From positions 5,954 through 12,009 of the forward strand of contig DLOQ01000064.1 in the NCBI GenBank assembly GCA_002479655.1: DNA of 6,056 bases. Reading direction: 5' to 3'. This DNA is from Lachnospiraceae bacterium UBA7480. Lineage in GTDB: Bacteria; Bacillota; Clostridia; Lachnospirales; Lachnospiraceae. Of this stretch, positions 5,659-6,056 are shown in pieces; position 1 is the first letter of the stretch, and each line of letters begins with the position of its first letter. Both the position numbers and the translations under genes were made by a program. The notes beneath the pieces are model-generated. The model had not been told where the DNA came from. It was given only the letters and a program-made list of their open reading frames with translations, and made no database searches.

Positions 5659-6056
5659 ATGAGAGAGTTTGTTTTTGATTACATAAAAAAGAAATATGGG
5701 ACGCTGCCGGAATATCCGTGGAGAAAATATGATATGAATGCCGTGTTCCGGCATAACGATAACAATAAGTGGTTTGCTCTGGTCATGGAAGTCGGGAAAG
5801 ACAAGCTGGGGCTTCCCGCCGGGGAGAAAGTAGATGTGGTGAATCTGAAGATAGACGACCCTTTCTTTAAGGATGTACTGCTTAAGGAAGACGGTATCCT
5901 GCCGGCTTATCATATGAACAAGGTTCACTGGATCAGCGTGCTGCTGGACGGAACCGTGGCGCGGGAGAGGGTATGTGATCTGATTGACATGAGCTTTGCG
6001 GCAACCGCTTCCTCAAAGAAGAAAAAGAAGATCCGCCCGCCTAAGGAATGGCTGGG
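5659..6056 (+). CDS. MmcQ/YjbR-family protein (5' part, runs off right edge)
   Basis: A frame of 132 codons open to the right edge. It shows the CyaY/MmcQ-YjbR-like fold pattern: an N-terminal helix (FVFDYIKKKYGTLPEYPW), then a strand-rich middle (NAVFRHNDNNKWFALVMEV, VVNLKIDDP) and the characteristic HMNKVHWISVLLDGTV followed by the helix RERVCDLIDMSFAAT. Family members are small proteins often annotated as DNA-binding, with little firm biochemistry. The core domain is essentially complete by residue 115, yet the frame continues through a Lys-rich linker (SSKKKKKIRPPKEWL). The full protein therefore probably carries a second C-terminal domain, as I recall for some Clostridia homologues. ATG 5659 is preferred because upstream ATG 5648 meets a stop after four codons. 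The ribosome binding site (GGGATGGTGA-like) is weak. It is probably unrelated to the RiPP operon. Confidence 0.88.
   Translation, partial: MREFVFDYIKKKYGTLPEYPWRKYDMNAVFRHNDNNKWFALVMEVGKDKLGLPAGEKVDVVNLKIDDPFFKDVLLKEDGILPAYHMNKVHWISVLLDGTVARERVCDLIDMSFAATASSKKKKKIRPPKEWL

Overview
The window suggests a low-to-moderate G+C Firmicute of the Clostridia, most likely a gut Lachnospiraceae-type organism. This rests on strong AGGAGG-type ribosome binding sites, the codon and base composition, and the pairing of a zinc-ribbon/Asp-Trp-Tyr-tail membrane protein with an MmcQ/YjbR-family protein. Taxonomy is inference, because no rRNA or other marker gene is present.

Left two thirds (1-4179, all minus strand): a compact RiPP (ribosomally synthesised, post-translationally modified peptide) operon. 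In transcription order it holds a small XRE-type regulator (4179-3928), a precursor peptide with a Nif11-type leader (3941-3654), a YcaO-domain protein (3573-1747) and the start of a class II lanthipeptide synthetase, LanM (1744 to beyond the left edge). Genes overlap or sit a few bases apart, except for an 80-base gap after the precursor. The LanM frame is open to the edge. It carries every dehydratase active-site motif I could check and the first residues of a LanC-like cyclase domain.

The precursor core has about 26 residues, with ten Ser/Thr and no Cys. LanM is therefore predicted to make dehydroamino acids that cannot be closed by Cys within this peptide, while the YcaO protein is predicted to alter the backbone (thioamide, azoline or amidine). 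LanM, YcaO and a Cys-free Nif11 precursor together make an unusual combination and are the main candidate for an undescribed system. An 18-base perfect inverted repeat brackets the precursor gene and its ribosome binding site exactly. It could be an RNA stem that isolates the precursor message or the ends of an invertible segment.

Middle (4180-4595): an extremely AT-rich divergent intergenic region (about 11% G+C over 4261-4500 by hand count). It holds candidate promoters for both directions, a 14-bp near-perfect hairpin and a 15-base near-repeat at its two ends.

Right (4596-6056, plus strand): a single-pass membrane protein with an N-terminal zinc ribbon and an acidic/aromatic tail, then an MmcQ/YjbR-family gene cut by the right edge. 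These look like ordinary chromosomal neighbours rather than parts of the RiPP cluster. No transporter, leader peptidase, recombinase, immunity gene or TfuA/ocin-ThiF partner is inside the window; such genes, if present, would lie beyond the left edge.
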